Shown: positions 17,018-26,869 of the stretch, piece after piece
Numbering within the stretch: position 1 is the stretch's first letter
How the letters are laid out: each line of letters opens with the position of its first letter
NCBI RefSeq assembly: GCF_009834515.1
Contig: NZ_CP019426.1
Coordinates: forward strand, 434,001-498,000
Direction of reading: 5' to 3'
DNA: 64,000 bases
Source of the DNA: Pseudomonas sp. R84
GTDB lineage: Bacteria; Pseudomonadota; Gammaproteobacteria; Pseudomonadales; Pseudomonadaceae
The notes under the pieces: generated by a model
Seen by the model: only the letters and a program-made list of their open reading frames with translations
The model's database searches: none
What the model was told of the DNA's origin: nothing
Program-made: the position numbers and the translations under genes

Positions 17018-18490
17018 ATGGCTGTCAACACCGATCGTGCAGGCAACAAACCGTTGATCGAAAGGCGTTCGATCGACTACATCCCGGAAGCGGAAAGACA
17101 CGGTCGTCTGTTTAGCCAGTTCACCCTGTGGATGGGGGCCAACCTGCAAATCACCGCAATCGTCACCGGGGCCTTGGCCGTGGTGCTGGGCGGTGATGTG
17201 TTCTGGTCATTGATTGGTCTGTTGATCGGTCAATTGCTCGGCGGTGGCGTGATGGCGCTGCATGCCGCGCAAGGGCCGAAACTCGGTCTGCCGCAGATGA
17301 TCTCCAGCCGCGTGCAGTTTGGCGTCTATGGTGCGGCGATCCCTATCGTCTTGGTGTGCCTGATGTACCTGGGTTTTACCGCGACAGGCACGGTGCTTTC
17401 CGGTCAGGCGTTAGGCCAGCTATTCAATGTCAGCGACAGCGTCGGCATCCTGATTTTCGCTAGCGTTATCGTGCTGGTGACGGTGCTCGGTTATCGGGTG
17501 ATCCACTGGATTGGTCGTGTCGCCAGCGTCATTGGCGTGATCGCTTTCGTCTTCCTGTTCTGGCGTCTGATGAGCCAGACCGACGTCGGCGCACTCCTGC
17601 AAATCCGTCATTTCAGCTGGAGCAGTTTCCTCCTCGCAGTGTCGCTCGCGGCCTCCTGGCAGATCGCATTCGGTCCTTACGTGGCTGACTATTCCCGTTA
17701 CCTGCCGAGCAATACTTCGGCGGTAAAAACCTTCTTCGCCGCCGGTGCCGGTTCAGTGGTTGGCGCGCAAGTGGCGATGATCCTCGGCGTCTTTGCTGCG
17801 GCTTCGGCCAACGGCCAGTTCGCCGGTCATGAGGTGGCTTACATCGTCGGTCTGGGCGGCACCGGTGCCACCGCCGCGCTGCTGTACTTCAGCATTGCGT
17901 TCGGCAAGGTGACCATCTCGACGCTGAACTCCTACGGCAGCTTCATGTGCATCGCGACCATCATCAGTGGTTTCAAAGGCCATCTGACGGTGACCCGGAT
18001 GCAGCGTCTGGTGTTTGTGCTGGTGATCGTTGGCGCAGCGACCCTGATTGCGCTGCTTGGTCAGCACTCGTTCCTCGGTGCGTTCAAGTCTTTCATCCTG
18101 TTCCTGCTCGCGTTCTTCACACCGTGGAGTGCGATCAACCTGGTGGATTACTACTGCATCACCCGTGAGCGTTACGACGTGCCGGCACTGGCCGATCCGA
18201 ACGGACGCTACGGTCGCTGGAACCTGCTCGGTATCAGCGTCTATGTGTTCGGTGTGCTGGTGCAGCTGCCGTTCATCTCCACCAAGTTCTACACCGGCCC
18301 GCTGGTGGCTGCCCTCGGTGACGTGGATATTTCCTGGATCATCGGCCTGGTGCTGCCGGCCGTCGTCTACTACGTGTGCGCAAAAAAATGGCACAGCGCG
18401 GTGCCCGATCAACTGATTCTGCCGGTCGAGCAGAACAGCGTTGTACAACCTAAAACAAGCGGGGCCGGTCGCGCTGCGGCGCAGGCCTGA
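17018..18490 (+). CDS. NCS1-family (cytosine/purine type) permease of the hut cluster
   Basis: 490 residues with about twelve hydrophobic segments. The N-terminal IDYIPEAERHGRLFSQFTLWMGANLQ and the later FGPYVADYSRYLPSNTS are typical of the nucleobase-cation-symport-1 family. Placed directly after hutU, it most probably imports a pathway compound such as urocanate or histidine; pseudomonad hut clusters are known to carry dedicated transporters, but which substrate this one moves cannot be read from sequence. The gene has its own ATG after AGAGG. Confidence 0.9.
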   Translation: MAVNTDRAGNKPLIERRSIDYIPEAERHGRLFSQFTLWMGANLQITAIVTGALAVVLGGDVFWSLIGLLIGQLLGGGVMALHAAQGPKLGLPQMISSRVQFGVYGAAIPIVLVCLMYLGFTATGTVLSGQALGQLFNVSDSVGILIFASVIVLVTVLGYRVIHWIGRVASVIGVIAFVFLFWRLMSQTDVGALLQIRHFSWSSFLLAVSLAASWQIAFGPYVADYSRYLPSNTSAVKTFFAAGAGSVVGAQVAMILGVFAAASANGQFAGHEVAYIVGLGGTGATAALLYFSIAFGKVTISTLNSYGSFMCIATIISGFKGHLTVTRMQRLVFVLVIVGAATLIALLGQHSFLGAFKSFILFLLAFFTPWSAINLVDYYCITRERYDVPALADPNGRYGRWNLLGISVYVFGVLVQLPFISTKFYTGPLVAALGDVDISWIIGLVLPAVVYYVCAKKWHSAVPDQLILPVEQNSVVQPKTSGAGRAAAQA

Positions 18491-18560
18491 TTTGGACGTG
18501 GACAGGGCTGGATGCCTCTTGACTGCCGTAAGCCAATTCATGATTAGGAGCGTCACAACA

Positions 18561-19529
18561 ATGAAATCGAACAAGACCCTGCTGACCACATTGCTGTCCA
18601 TGGGCCTGCTGGCCAGTGCCGGTGCGACCCAAGCTGCTGGCTGGTGCGAATCGGGCAAACCGGTGAAGTTCGCCGGGCTGAACTGGGAAAGCGGCATGCT
18701 GCTGACCGACGTGCTGCAAGTGGTGCTGGAGAAAGGTTACGACTGCAAGACCGACAGTCTGCCGGGCAACTCCATCACCATGGAAAACGCCCTGAGCAGC
18801 AACGATATTCAAGTGTTTGCCGAAGAGTGGGTCGGTCGCAGCGAGGTCTGGAACAAGGCCGAGAAGGCCGGCAAGGTTGTTGGTGTAGGCGCTCCGGTCG
18901 TCGGCGCGGTGGAAGGCTGGTACGTGCCGCGTTACGTGATCGAAGGCGACGCCAAGCGCAAGCTTGAGCCGAAAGCCCCGGACCTGAAAAACATCGCTGA
19001 CCTGGGCAAGTACGCCGCCGTGTTCAAGGACGCTGAAGAGCCTTCCAAGGGCCGTTTCTACAACTGCCCGGCCGGCTGGACCTGCGAACTCGACAACAGC
19101 GAAATGCTGAAAAGCTACGGTCTGGAAAACAGCTACACCAACTTCCGTCCGGGCACTGGCCCGGCGCTGGATGCGGCGGTGTTGTCGAGCTACAAGCGTG
19201 GCGAGCCGATCCTGTTCTACTACTGGTCGCCAACCCCGCTGATGGGCCAGGTGGATCTGGTCAAACTCGAAGAAAAACCGGGCGTCGACAAGTCTGTGAG
19301 CATCAAGGTCGGCCTGTCGAAAACCTTCCACGACGAAGCTCCGGAACTGGTCGCCGTGCTGGAAAAGGTCAACCTGCCGATCGACCTGCTGAACCAGAAC
19401 CTCGGTCGCATGGCCAAGGAACGTATCGAGTCGCCAAAACTGGCGAAAATCTTCCTCAAGGAACATCCTGAAGTCTGGCATGCGTGGGTCAGTGCAGACG
19501 CTGCCAGGAAAATCGACGCGGCGCTGTAG
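18561..19529 (+). CDS. hutX: ABC transporter substrate-binding protein (OpuAC/ProX type)
   Basis: 322 residues. A signal peptide at 1-25 (KSNKTLLTTLLSMGLLASAG, then ATQA) indicates a periplasmic protein. The mature part has the OpuAC-type layout (VKFAGLNWESGMLLTDVLQVVLEKGYDCK, and C-terminal MAKERIESPKLAKIFLKEHPEVWHAWV). The family binds quaternary amines or, in hut clusters, histidine or proline. The start is ATG 18561, preceded by TAGGAG; an open frame upstream overlaps the permease gene but has no signal peptide. It is followed by a hairpin before the permease gene, as is common when the binding protein is needed in excess. Confidence 0.92.
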   Translation: MKSNKTLLTTLLSMGLLASAGATQAAGWCESGKPVKFAGLNWESGMLLTDVLQVVLEKGYDCKTDSLPGNSITMENALSSNDIQVFAEEWVGRSEVWNKAEKAGKVVGVGAPVVGAVEGWYVPRYVIEGDAKRKLEPKAPDLKNIADLGKYAAVFKDAEEPSKGRFYNCPAGWTCELDNSEMLKSYGLENSYTNFRPGTGPALDAAVLSSYKRGEPILFYYWSPTPLMGQVDLVKLEEKPGVDKSVSIKVGLSKTFHDEAPELVAVLEKVNLPIDLLNQNLGRMAKERIESPKLAKIFLKEHPEVWHAWVSADAARKIDAAL

Positions 19530-19537
19530 GTCGATAC

Positions 19538-19567
19538 CTCCCGGTCAACCGTGAGGCTGGCCGGGAG
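19538..19567 (+). other. Intercistronic hairpin hutX-hutW
   Basis: CTCCCGGTCA and TGGCCGGGAG form an inverted repeat with a ten-base loop and no T-run. It lies nine bases after the hutX stop, so it is more likely an mRNA-stabilising or processing structure than a terminator. Confidence 0.55.
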
Positions 19568-19612
19568 ATATGCCGTAAACGCTTGATTGAGATTTCTGAT
19601 TGAGAGCCGCTT

Positions 19613-20464
19613 ATGTTTCCCGAAAGCTTTACCTTTTCCATCGCCGACTGGGTCAACGGTTGGGTCGATTCGCTGGTCACCAACTACGGTGATGTATTCC
19701 GCCACATCTCCGACACCCTGCTCTGGGCCATCGTCAACCTCGAAGGCCTGCTGCGTGCGGCGCCATGGTGGTTGATGCTGGCCATCGTTGGTGTGGTTGC
19801 CTGGCACGCCACGCGCAAAGTCGTGACCACGGCGGTCATCGTCGGTCTGCTGTTCCTCGTCGGCGCCGTTGGCTTGTGGGACAAGCTTATGCAGACGCTG
19901 GCGCTGATGATGGTCGCGACGATCATTTCGGTGCTGATCGGCATCCCGCTGGGGATTCTCTCGGCGCGCAGCAATCGCCTGCGTTCGGTGCTGATGCCGC
20001 TGCTCGACATCATGCAGACCATGCCAAGTTTCGTGTACCTGATTCCGGTGCTGATGCTGTTCGGTCTGGGCAAGGTCCCGGCGATTTTCGCCACGGTGAT
20101 CTACGCCGCGCCGCCGCTGATTCGCCTGACTGATCTGGGCATTCGCCAGGTCGACGGCGAGGTGATGGAAGCGATCAATGCTTTCGGCGCCAACCGCTGG
20201 CAGCAACTGTTCGGCGTGCAACTGCCACTGGCCCTGCCGAGCATCATGGCCGGGATCAACCAGACCACCATGATGGCCCTGTCGATGGTAGTGATCGCCT
20301 CGATGATCGGCGCCCGTGGCCTGGGTGAAGATGTGCTGGTGGGGATTCAGACCCTCAACGTTGGACGTGGTCTCGAGGCCGGTCTGGCGATCGTGATTCT
20401 CGCAGTGGTCATCGACCGCATTACTCAGGCGTACGGTCGGCCACGGCATGAGGTGAGCAAATGA
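19613..20464 (+). CDS. hutW: ABC transporter permease (ProW type)
   Basis: 283 residues with six or more membrane helices. The EAA loop is seen as GEVMEAINAFGANRWQQLFGVQLPLALPSI, the pattern for glycine betaine/proline-type importers. It pairs with the binding protein HutX and the ATPase HutV; it overlaps hutV by four bases (ATGA). Inner membrane. Confidence 0.93.
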   Translation: MFPESFTFSIADWVNGWVDSLVTNYGDVFRHISDTLLWAIVNLEGLLRAAPWWLMLAIVGVVAWHATRKVVTTAVIVGLLFLVGAVGLWDKLMQTLALMMVATIISVLIGIPLGILSARSNRLRSVLMPLLDIMQTMPSFVYLIPVLMLFGLGKVPAIFATVIYAAPPLIRLTDLGIRQVDGEVMEAINAFGANRWQQLFGVQLPLALPSIMAGINQTTMMALSMVVIASMIGARGLGEDVLVGIQTLNVGRGLEAGLAIVILAVVIDRITQAYGRPRHEVSK

Positions 20465-21291
20465 GCAACGCAACCGTGAGCAAGATCGAAGTCAAAAACG
20501 TCTTCAAGATTTTCGGCAACCGCGCCAAGGATGCGCTGGCCATGGTCGGCCAGGGCAAGACCAAGGATCAGGTGCTGAGCGAGACCGGTTGCGTGGTCGG
20601 CGTGAACGATCTGTCGCTGAGCATCGGCACCGGCGAGATCTTCGTGATCATGGGCCTGTCGGGCTCGGGCAAGTCGACGCTGGTACGCCACTTCAATCGC
20701 CTGATCGATCCAACCAGCGGCGCGATCCTCGTCGACGGCGTCGACATCCTGCAATACGACATGGACGCCCTGCGCGAATTTCGCCGGCACAAGATCAGCA
20801 TGGTGTTCCAGAGCTTCGGCCTGTTGCCGCACAAGACTGTGCTCGACAACGTCGCCTACGGCCTGAAGGTGCGTGGCGAGAGCAAGCAAATGTGCACGGA
20901 ACGCGCGCTGCACTGGATTAACACCGTTGGCCTCAAAGGCTACGAAAACAAATACCCGCACCAGCTCTCCGGCGGCATGCGTCAGCGCGTCGGTCTGGCT
21001 CGGGCCTTGGCGGCGGATACCGACATCATCCTCATGGATGAGGCGTTCAGTGCGCTGGATCCGCTGATTCGTGCGGAGATGCAGGATCAGTTGCTGGAGC
21101 TGCAAAAGACGTTGCACAAGACCATCGTCTTCATTACCCACGACCTTGATGAGGCGGTGCGTATTGGTAACCGCATTGCGATTCTCAAGGATGGGAAGTT
21201 GATTCAGGTTGGTACGCCACGCGAGATTCTGCATTCGCCAGCGGATGAGTATGTCGACCGGTTTGTGCAGCGGCGGGCGGCGGTGGTTTAG
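20461..21291 (+). CDS. hutV: ABC transporter ATP-binding protein (ProV/OpuAA type)
   Basis: 276 residues. Walker A GLSGSGKSTLVRHFNR, Q-loop VFQSFGLLPHKTVLDN, signature LSGGMRQRVGLARALA, Walker B IILMDEAFSALDP, and the His switch FITHDLDEA are all present. The N-terminal insertion around ALAMVGQGKTKDQVLSETG is characteristic of the glycine betaine/proline subfamily; the C-terminal CBS domains found in ProV are absent, as the protein ends soon after the nucleotide-binding domain. It energises HutW for uptake of HutX ligand. Confidence 0.93.
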   Translation: MSNATVSKIEVKNVFKIFGNRAKDALAMVGQGKTKDQVLSETGCVVGVNDLSLSIGTGEIFVIMGLSGSGKSTLVRHFNRLIDPTSGAILVDGVDILQYDMDALREFRRHKISMVFQSFGLLPHKTVLDNVAYGLKVRGESKQMCTERALHWINTVGLKGYENKYPHQLSGGMRQRVGLARALAADTDIILMDEAFSALDPLIRAEMQDQLLELQKTLHKTIVFITHDLDEAVRIGNRIAILKDGKLIQVGTPREILHSPADEYVDRFVQRRAAVV

Positions 21292-21320
21292 GTAGATTTG
21301 TGTTGGCTGGGCTGGCCTCT

Positions 21321-21384
21321 TCGCGAGCAGGCTCGCTCCCACAGGGGACTGCATTCCAATGTGGGAGCGAGCCTGCTCGCGAAA
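21321..21384. repeat. REP-type inverted pair, GTGGGAGCGAGCCTGCTCGCGAA family
   Basis: Inverted copies TTCGCGAGCAGGCTCGCTCC... and ...GGGAGCGAGCCTGCTCGCGA separated by a short spacer, between hutV and the first histidase-family gene. Same family at 26870, 34410, 36221, 54658 and 59689. Confidence 0.88.
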
Positions 21385-21424
21385 GCGTCGGTAAAGCTGC
21401 ATCAATGTTCGGATGAGGTTAATG

Positions 21425-22948
21425 ATGTCCCAGGCTGAAAAAATCATTATCACCGGCGCCCCTCTGCGTTGGCAGGACGTGGTCGCCGTCGCCCGTCACG
21501 GCGCTCAACTCGAGCTGTCCAGCGACACCTGGGCGCGCATCGAAAACGCCCAAGCCATCGTCCAGCGCATCGTCGAAAGCGGCGAGCGCGCCTATGGCGT
21601 AAACACCGGCCTGGGCGGTTTGTCCAACGTTTCCCTGAAAGACGAACAACTCAGCCAGCTCTCGCGCAACACCCTGCTCAGCCATGCCTGCGGTGTCGGC
21701 CCGGTGCTTGCCGACGAGCAGACCCGCGCGATCATCTGCGCGGCGATCCACAACTACAGCCACGGCAAATCCGGCATCCACCGCCGCGTGGTTGAAGGCC
21801 TGCTGGCACTGCTCAATCGCGGCGTCACCCCGCAGGTTCCGTCGCAAGGCTCGGTCGGTTACCTGACCCACATGGCGCACATCGGCATCGCGTTGCTCGG
21901 CGTCGGTAATGTCCGCTATCGCGGGCAGATCACCTCGGCGCAACAGGTGCTGGCCGAAGAAGGCCTGCAACCAGTGCAACTCGGTGCGAAGGACGGTTTG
22001 TGCCTGGTCAACGGTACGCCGTGCATGACCGGCCTCAGCTGTCTGGCGATTGCCGACGCCACGCGGCTGGTGCAGTGGGCCGACGTTATCGGCGCGATGA
22101 GTTTCGAAGCCCAGCGCGGTCAGATCGATGCGTTCGATGCCGAGATCATCGCGCTGAAACCACATCCGGGCATGCAGCAAGTCGGCACAAATCTGCGCGC
22201 CTTGCTCGATGGCAGTGAAGTGATTGCGTCGAGCAAAGGCATCCGCACTCAGGATGCGCTGAGCATCCGCTCGATCCCGCAAGTGCACGGCGCCGCGCGT
22301 GATCAACTCGACCATGCGATCAAGCAGGTCGAAGCGGAACTCAACGGCTGCACCGACAACCCGCTGTTGCTCGGCACACCGGACAATTTCCGGGTGATGT
22401 CACAGGCCAACCCCCACGGCCAATCGGTGGCGATGGCGGCGGATTTGCTGGCAATTGCCATGGCCGAAATCGGTTCGATTGCCGAGCGTCGCCTCGATCG
22501 TCTGGTCAACCCGCACGTCAGCGGTCTGCCGGCGTTTCTGGTGGCCAATCCGGGGGTGAACTCGGGGATGATGATCGTTCAGTACGTCGCCGCATCGCTG
22601 TGTGCGGAAAACCGCCAATTGGCGCAACCGGCGGTGCTCGACAATTACATCACCTCGGGCCTGCAGGAGGACCATTTGAGCATGGGCACCAATGCCGCGC
22701 TGAAGCTGCATCGCGCGTTGGAAAACTGCACGCAGATCCTCGCCATCGAATACCTGCTGGCGGCGCAGGCGTTTGAATTTCTCAAGGAACAGCGCTTTGG
22801 CGCTGGCACCGATGTCGCTTGGCGACTGCTGCGCGAAAAAGTCCCGGCCTACGATCAGGATCGCTGGCTGGCGCCGGACATCGCTGCCGCTGCGAGCGTG
22901 TTGAAAAACCCGAATCTGCCGCACAACGTTTTACCGAATTTGCACTGA
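21425..22948 (+). CDS. hutH1: Histidine/aromatic ammonia-lyase family paralogue lacking the MIO-forming Ala-Ser-Gly
   Basis: 507 residues from ATG 21425 (GAGG at 21415-21418); ATGs at 21413 and 21422 are alternatives. The fold is clearly that of histidase: [35 protein letters not shown] and LQEDHLSMG are kept. However, the cofactor segment reads [12 protein letters not shown] where the neighbour HutH has [15 protein letters not shown]: exactly the three residues that cyclise to MIO are missing and the next Asp is Tyr146. QDPYSLR is changed to QDALSIR (the catalytic Tyr becomes Leu279), and GNFHAEP to ANPHGQS (Phe becomes Pro330). The frame is intact, so this is not decay by frameshift. Ordinary lyase activity is unlikely; a structural, regulatory or ligand-binding role is possible. 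Confidence 0.9.
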   Translation: MSQAEKIIITGAPLRWQDVVAVARHGAQLELSSDTWARIENAQAIVQRIVESGERAYGVNTGLGGLSNVSLKDEQLSQLSRNTLLSHACGVGPVLADEQTRAIICAAIHNYSHGKSGIHRRVVEGLLALLNRGVTPQVPSQGSVGYLTHMAHIGIALLGVGNVRYRGQITSAQQVLAEEGLQPVQLGAKDGLCLVNGTPCMTGLSCLAIADATRLVQWADVIGAMSFEAQRGQIDAFDAEIIALKPHPGMQQVGTNLRALLDGSEVIASSKGIRTQDALSIRSIPQVHGAARDQLDHAIKQVEAELNGCTDNPLLLGTPDNFRVMSQANPHGQSVAMAADLLAIAMAEIGSIAERRLDRLVNPHVSGLPAFLVANPGVNSGMMIVQYVAASLCAENRQLAQPAVLDNYITSGLQEDHLSMGTNAALKLHRALENCTQILAIEYLLAAQAFEFLKEQRFGAGTDVAWRLLREKVPAYDQDRWLAPDIAAAASVLKNPNLPHNVLPNLH

Positions 22949-23064
22949 CCAATACCCACGCCAGCGTGCCAAGGCGCGACTCCCCAAAAGGCGAGACGCG
23001 ACGGACAACGGACATCTCCGGAGCGTCTGGCGAGTTAATAACAAACTCTCAAAAGGAGCACAAA

Positions 23065-24597
23065 ATGACTGCGCTGAACCTGATTCCCGGCCAACTGAGC
23101 CTGGCCCAACTGCGTGACGTCTACCAGAACCCGGTCAAGCTGACTCTCGACAACAGCGCCTCGGCACAGATCGAAGCCAGCGTCGCTTGCGTCGAGCAGA
23201 TCCTCGCCGAGAATCGCACCGCTTACGGCATCAACACCGGTTTCGGCCTGCTGGCCTCGACGCGCATTGCCAGCGAAGACCTGGAAAATCTGCAGCGCTC
23301 GCTGGTGTTGTCCCACGCCGCCGGTGTTGGCGTGCCGATCAGCGACGAGCTGGTGCGGCTGATCATGGTGCTCAAGGTCAACAGCCTCAGCCGTGGTTTC
23401 TCCGGCATTCGCCGTGTGGTGATTGATGCGCTGATCGCGCTGATCAATGCCGAGGTTTACCCGCACATTCCGCTGAAAGGTTCGGTGGGCGCGTCGGGCG
23501 ACCTGGCGCCGTTGGCGCATATGTCGCTGGTGCTGCTGGGCGAGGGCAAGGCGCGCTACAAGGGTGAGTGGATGGAAGCTGTCGAGGCGCTGAAAGTGGC
23601 CGGCCTGACGCCGCTGACACTGGCGGCGAAAGAAGGTCTCGCGCTGCTCAACGGCACTCAGGTGTCCACCGCGTTCGCGCTGCGTGGTCTGTTTGAAGGT
23701 GAAGACTTGTTTGCCGGTGCGTTGGCGCTGGGCGGTCTGACGGTTGAAGCGGTATTGGGTTCGCGTTCGCCGTTCGATGCACGTATTCACGCCGCGCGTG
23801 GCCAGAAAGGTCAGATCGACGCCGCTGCGGCTTACCGCGATCTGCTCGGTGAGCGCAGCGAAGTCTCCGACTCGCACCAGAACTGCGAGAAGGTTCAGGA
23901 CCCGTACTCGCTGCGCTGCCAGCCGCAAGTCATGGGCGCTTGCCTGACCCAGTTCCGTCAGGCCGCTGAGGTCTTGGCTGTCGAAGCCAATGCCGTTTCC
24001 GATAACCCGCTGGTCTTCGCTGCTGAAGGCGATGTGATTTCCGGCGGTAACTTCCACGCCGAACCGGTGGCCATGGCTGCTGACAACATGGCCCTGGCCA
24101 TCGCTGAAATCGGCTCGCTGAGCGAACGCCGAATCTCTCTGATGATGGACAAGCACATGTCGCAGCTGCCGCCGTTCCTGGTGGCCAATGGCGGGGTGAA
24201 CTCCGGTTTCATGATTGCTCAAGTGACGGCAGCGGCATTGGCTAGCGAGAACAAGGCGTTGTCGCATCCGCATTCGGTGGACAGCCTGCCGACTTCAGCC
24301 AACCAGGAAGACCACGTTTCCATGGCGCCTGCGGCTGGCAAGCGTTTGTGGGAAATGGCCGAAAACACGCGCGGGATTCTTGCGGTGGAGTGGCTGGCGG
24401 CGGTGCAAGGGCTGGATCTGCGTAACGGCCTGAAGACCTCGGCGAAGCTGGAGCAGGCGCGGGCTATTCTGCGTAAGGAAGTGCCGTTTTATGAGAAGGA
24501 TCGGTTCTTTGCGCCGGACATTAACGCGGCGACTGAGCTGTTGGCTTCGCGGTGTTTGACTGGGTTGGTTTCGGCGAAGCTTTTGCCTAGTTTGTAA
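23065..24597 (+). CDS. hutH: Histidine ammonia-lyase (functional copy)
   Basis: Converts L-histidine to trans-urocanate and ammonia, first step of the pathway. 510 residues, the length of the well-studied P. putida enzyme. The MIO triad Ala143-Ser144-Gly145 is in [14 protein letters not shown]; other catalytic positions are [24 protein letters not shown] (Gln278, Tyr281, Arg284), GGNFHAEP (Phe330) and [10 protein letters not shown]. The start is ATG 23065 after AAAAGGAG; the open frame running upstream from 22819 is an accident in another gene. It presumably supplies all histidase activity, since the preceding paralogue lacks the cofactor triad. Confidence 0.97.
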   Translation: MTALNLIPGQLSLAQLRDVYQNPVKLTLDNSASAQIEASVACVEQILAENRTAYGINTGFGLLASTRIASEDLENLQRSLVLSHAAGVGVPISDELVRLIMVLKVNSLSRGFSGIRRVVIDALIALINAEVYPHIPLKGSVGASGDLAPLAHMSLVLLGEGKARYKGEWMEAVEALKVAGLTPLTLAAKEGLALLNGTQVSTAFALRGLFEGEDLFAGALALGGLTVEAVLGSRSPFDARIHAARGQKGQIDAAAAYRDLLGERSEVSDSHQNCEKVQDPYSLRCQPQVMGACLTQFRQAAEVLAVEANAVSDNPLVFAAEGDVISGGNFHAEPVAMAADNMALAIAEIGSLSERRISLMMDKHMSQLPPFLVANGGVNSGFMIAQVTAAALASENKALSHPHSVDSLPTSANQEDHVSMAPAAGKRLWEMAENTRGILAVEWLAAVQGLDLRNGLKTSAKLEQARAILRKEVPFYEKDRFFAPDINAATELLASRCLTGLVSAKLLPSL

Positions 24598-24637
24598 GTG
24601 TGTTTTCAGGGGGATGTTTGCAGTTGCTGAAATCGAT

Positions 24638-24800
24638 CCCCCTCACCCCAACCCTCTCCCCCAGGGGGGAGAGGGGGAAGGGAGTATATCTTCATCGTTT
24701 TCGAAGCCTGAGGTCGGCTCAAGACGTTCAGGTCGATGTATCTCGACAGAACAACCCGGTCAGTCCCCTCTCCCTCCGGGAGAGGGCTAGGGTGAGGGGC
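24638..24800. repeat. MITE-like inverted-repeat element, copy 1
   Basis: Ends CCCCTCACCCCAACCCTCTC and GAGAGGGCTAGGGTGAGGGG are inverted repeats, each with an internal hairpin (CTCTCCC...GGGAGAG). The middle carries AGGTCG motifs shared with copies at 33255, 46540 and 62496. It lies between hutH and hutI within the presumed operon. About 163 bases, with no coding capacity. Confidence 0.83.
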
Positions 24801-24845
24801 TTTTCAGAGGCCACCCACCAAACCAACCCCCAACGGAGGCCAACA

Positions 24846-26051
24846 GTGAAAACCCTCTGGCAACACTGCCACGTGGCAACCATGGCGCAGGGCGTCTACT
24901 CGATCATCGAGGATGCGGCTATCGTAACGTCCGGTGCGCTCATTGAGTGGATCGGCCCGCGTAATCAACTGCCATCTGGCGAATACCCGGCGGTCAATGA
25001 TCTGCAAGGCGCGTGGGTCACGCCCGGCCTGATCGACTGCCACACCCACACCGTGTTCGGTGGCAATCGCAGCGGCGAATTCGAAAAACGTCTGCAAGGC
25101 GTTAGCTATGCCGAAATCGCAGCCTCCGGCGGCGGCATCGCCAGCACCGTGCGTGCGACTCGCGAAGCTACCGAAGACGAGCTGTTCGCCAGCGCCGCGA
25201 AACGCCTGAAAAGCCTGATGCGCGACGGCGTGACCACGGTCGAAATGAAATCCGGCTACGGCCTCGATCTGGGCAACGAACGCAAAATCCTCCGCGTCAT
25301 CCGTCGCCTGGAAAAAGAGCTGCCGATCAGCGTGCGCAGTACCTGTCTGGCTGCCCACGCGTTGCCGCCCGAATACAAGGATCGCGCCGACGACTACATC
25401 GATCTGGTCTGCGACGTGATGCTGCCGGCATTGGCAGCGGAAGATCTGATCGATGCCGTGGATGCCTTCTGCGAATACCTGGCGTTCTCGCCAGAACAGG
25501 TCGAGCGTGTCTTCATCGCCGCGCAAAACCTCGGTCTGCCGGTGAAACTGCATGCCGAACAACTGTCGTCGCTGCATGGCTCCAGCCTCGCCGCGCGCTA
25601 TAAGGCGCTGTCCGCCGATCACCTGGAATTCATGGACGAAGCCGACGCCATCGCCATGGCCGAAGCAGACACCGTCGCGGTGCTGCTGCCGGGCGCGTTC
25701 TACTTTCTGCGCGAAACCCAGTTGCCGCCTATGGACGCCCTGCGCAAGCACAAGGTGAAGATCGCCATCGCCAGCGACCTCAACCCCGGCACTTCGCCGG
25801 CGCTGTCGTTGCGGCTGATGCTGAACATGGCCTGCACCTGTTTCCGCATGACCCCGGAAGAAGCCTTGGCCGGCGCGACCATTCACGCCGCGCAGGCACT
25901 GGGCATGGCCGACACCCACGGATCGCTGGAAGTCGGCAAGGTCGCGGATTTCGTTGCCTGGCACATCGATCGTCCGGCGGATCTGGCCTATTGGCTCGGC
26001 GGTGATCTGGACAAACGCGTCGTGCGTCACGGCGTCGAATCAAATCTGTAG
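24846..26051 (+). CDS. hutI: Imidazolonepropionase
   Basis: Hydrolyses 4-imidazolone-5-propionate to N-formiminoglutamate, third step. 401 residues of the amidohydrolase family: metal motif [16 protein letters not shown], then [18 protein letters not shown], the mid-protein KLHAEQLS and the Asp motif [10 protein letters not shown]. The start is GTG 24846, with GGAGG at 24835-24839 six bases upstream. A longer frame reaching to 24600 translates the repeat element and is not real coding sequence. It is followed closely by hutG. Confidence 0.96.
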   Translation: MKTLWQHCHVATMAQGVYSIIEDAAIVTSGALIEWIGPRNQLPSGEYPAVNDLQGAWVTPGLIDCHTHTVFGGNRSGEFEKRLQGVSYAEIAASGGGIASTVRATREATEDELFASAAKRLKSLMRDGVTTVEMKSGYGLDLGNERKILRVIRRLEKELPISVRSTCLAAHALPPEYKDRADDYIDLVCDVMLPALAAEDLIDAVDAFCEYLAFSPEQVERVFIAAQNLGLPVKLHAEQLSSLHGSSLAARYKALSADHLEFMDEADAIAMAEADTVAVLLPGAFYFLRETQLPPMDALRKHKVKIAIASDLNPGTSPALSLRLMLNMACTCFRMTPEEALAGATIHAAQALGMADTHGSLEVGKVADFVAWHIDRPADLAYWLGGDLDKRVVRHGVESNL

Positions 26052-26061
26052 GAGAGCGGTT

Positions 26062-26865
26062 GTGGATAAGGTTCTGAACTTCAAACAAGGCCGCGTGCCG
26101 TTGTTGGTCAGCATGCCGCATGCCGGGGTGCGGTTGACCCCAGCGGTGGAAGCCGGGTTGATCGCGGACGCGAAAAGCCTGCCGGACACCGACTGGCACA
26201 TTCCGCAGTTGTACGACTTCGCCGAAGAACTGGGCGCGAGCACTCTGGCTGCCGAGTACTCGCGGTTCGTCATCGACCTGAATCGTCCGTCCGACGACAA
26301 ACCGCTGTACGCCGGCGCCACCACCGGACTGTATCCGGCGACGCTGTTCGATGGCATTCCGTTGTTCCGCGAAGGGCACGAGCCGTCGCAAGAAGAGCGC
26401 GCGACTTATCTGGAGCAGATCTGGACGCCGTACCACCGCACGCTGCAAGAAGAGCTGGCACGACTGAAAGCCGAGTTCGGTTACGCGCTGCTGTTCGATG
26501 CGCACTCGATCCGTTCGATCATCCCGCATCTGTTCGACGGCAAACTGCCGGACTTCAACCTCGGCACCTTCAACGGCGCCAGTTGTGATCCGCAACTGGC
26601 CAGTCAGTTCGAAGCAATCTGCGCCGGCCACAGCCACTACAGCCACGTGCTCAACGGCCGCTTCAAGGGCGGCCACATCACCCGCCAATACGGCAACCCG
26701 GCCGAGAACATCCACGCGGTGCAACTGGAGTTGTGCCAGAGCACCTACATGGAAGAGTTCGAACCGTTCCGCTATCGCGCCGATCTGGCCGAGCCGACGC
26801 GGGTGGTGCTCAAAGAGTTGCTGCAGGGCTATCTGGCGTGGGCAAAGTCTCACTACACCGCATAA
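26062..26865 (+). CDS. hutG: N-formylglutamate deformylase
   Basis: Last step: N-formylglutamate to glutamate and formate. 267 residues with the FGase signature: VPLLVSMPHAGVRL, DTDWHIPQLYDFAEELG, RFVIDLNRPSDDKPLY, LLFDAHSIRS and GGHITRQYG. The start is GTG 26062 after GGAGAG; an open frame upstream overlaps hutI and is not used. Partner of hutF in the five-step pathway; end of the hut cluster, followed by a REP-type pair. Confidence 0.96.
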   Translation: MDKVLNFKQGRVPLLVSMPHAGVRLTPAVEAGLIADAKSLPDTDWHIPQLYDFAEELGASTLAAEYSRFVIDLNRPSDDKPLYAGATTGLYPATLFDGIPLFREGHEPSQEERATYLEQIWTPYHRTLQEELARLKAEFGYALLFDAHSIRSIIPHLFDGKLPDFNLGTFNGASCDPQLASQFEAICAGHSHYSHVLNGRFKGGHITRQYGNPAENIHAVQLELCQSTYMEEFEPFRYRADLAEPTRVVLKELLQGYLAWAKSHYTA

Positions 26866-26869
26866 CCCC

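Noticed and set aside
14942..17149. A 735-residue open frame on the minus strand opposite hutU
   Set aside because: It is antisense to a clear urocanate hydratase gene, runs on through the REP pair and promoter region, and has the His/Gln/Val-rich composition of shadow frames in GC-rich DNA.
22819..23064. An N-terminal extension of the functional histidase
   Set aside because: It overlaps the 3' end of the upstream paralogue in another frame, and ATG 23065 has a good AAGGAG and gives the known family length.
24600..24845. An N-terminal extension of HutI
   Set aside because: It translates the MITE-like repeat; GTG 24846 has a perfect ribosome site and yields the normal family length.
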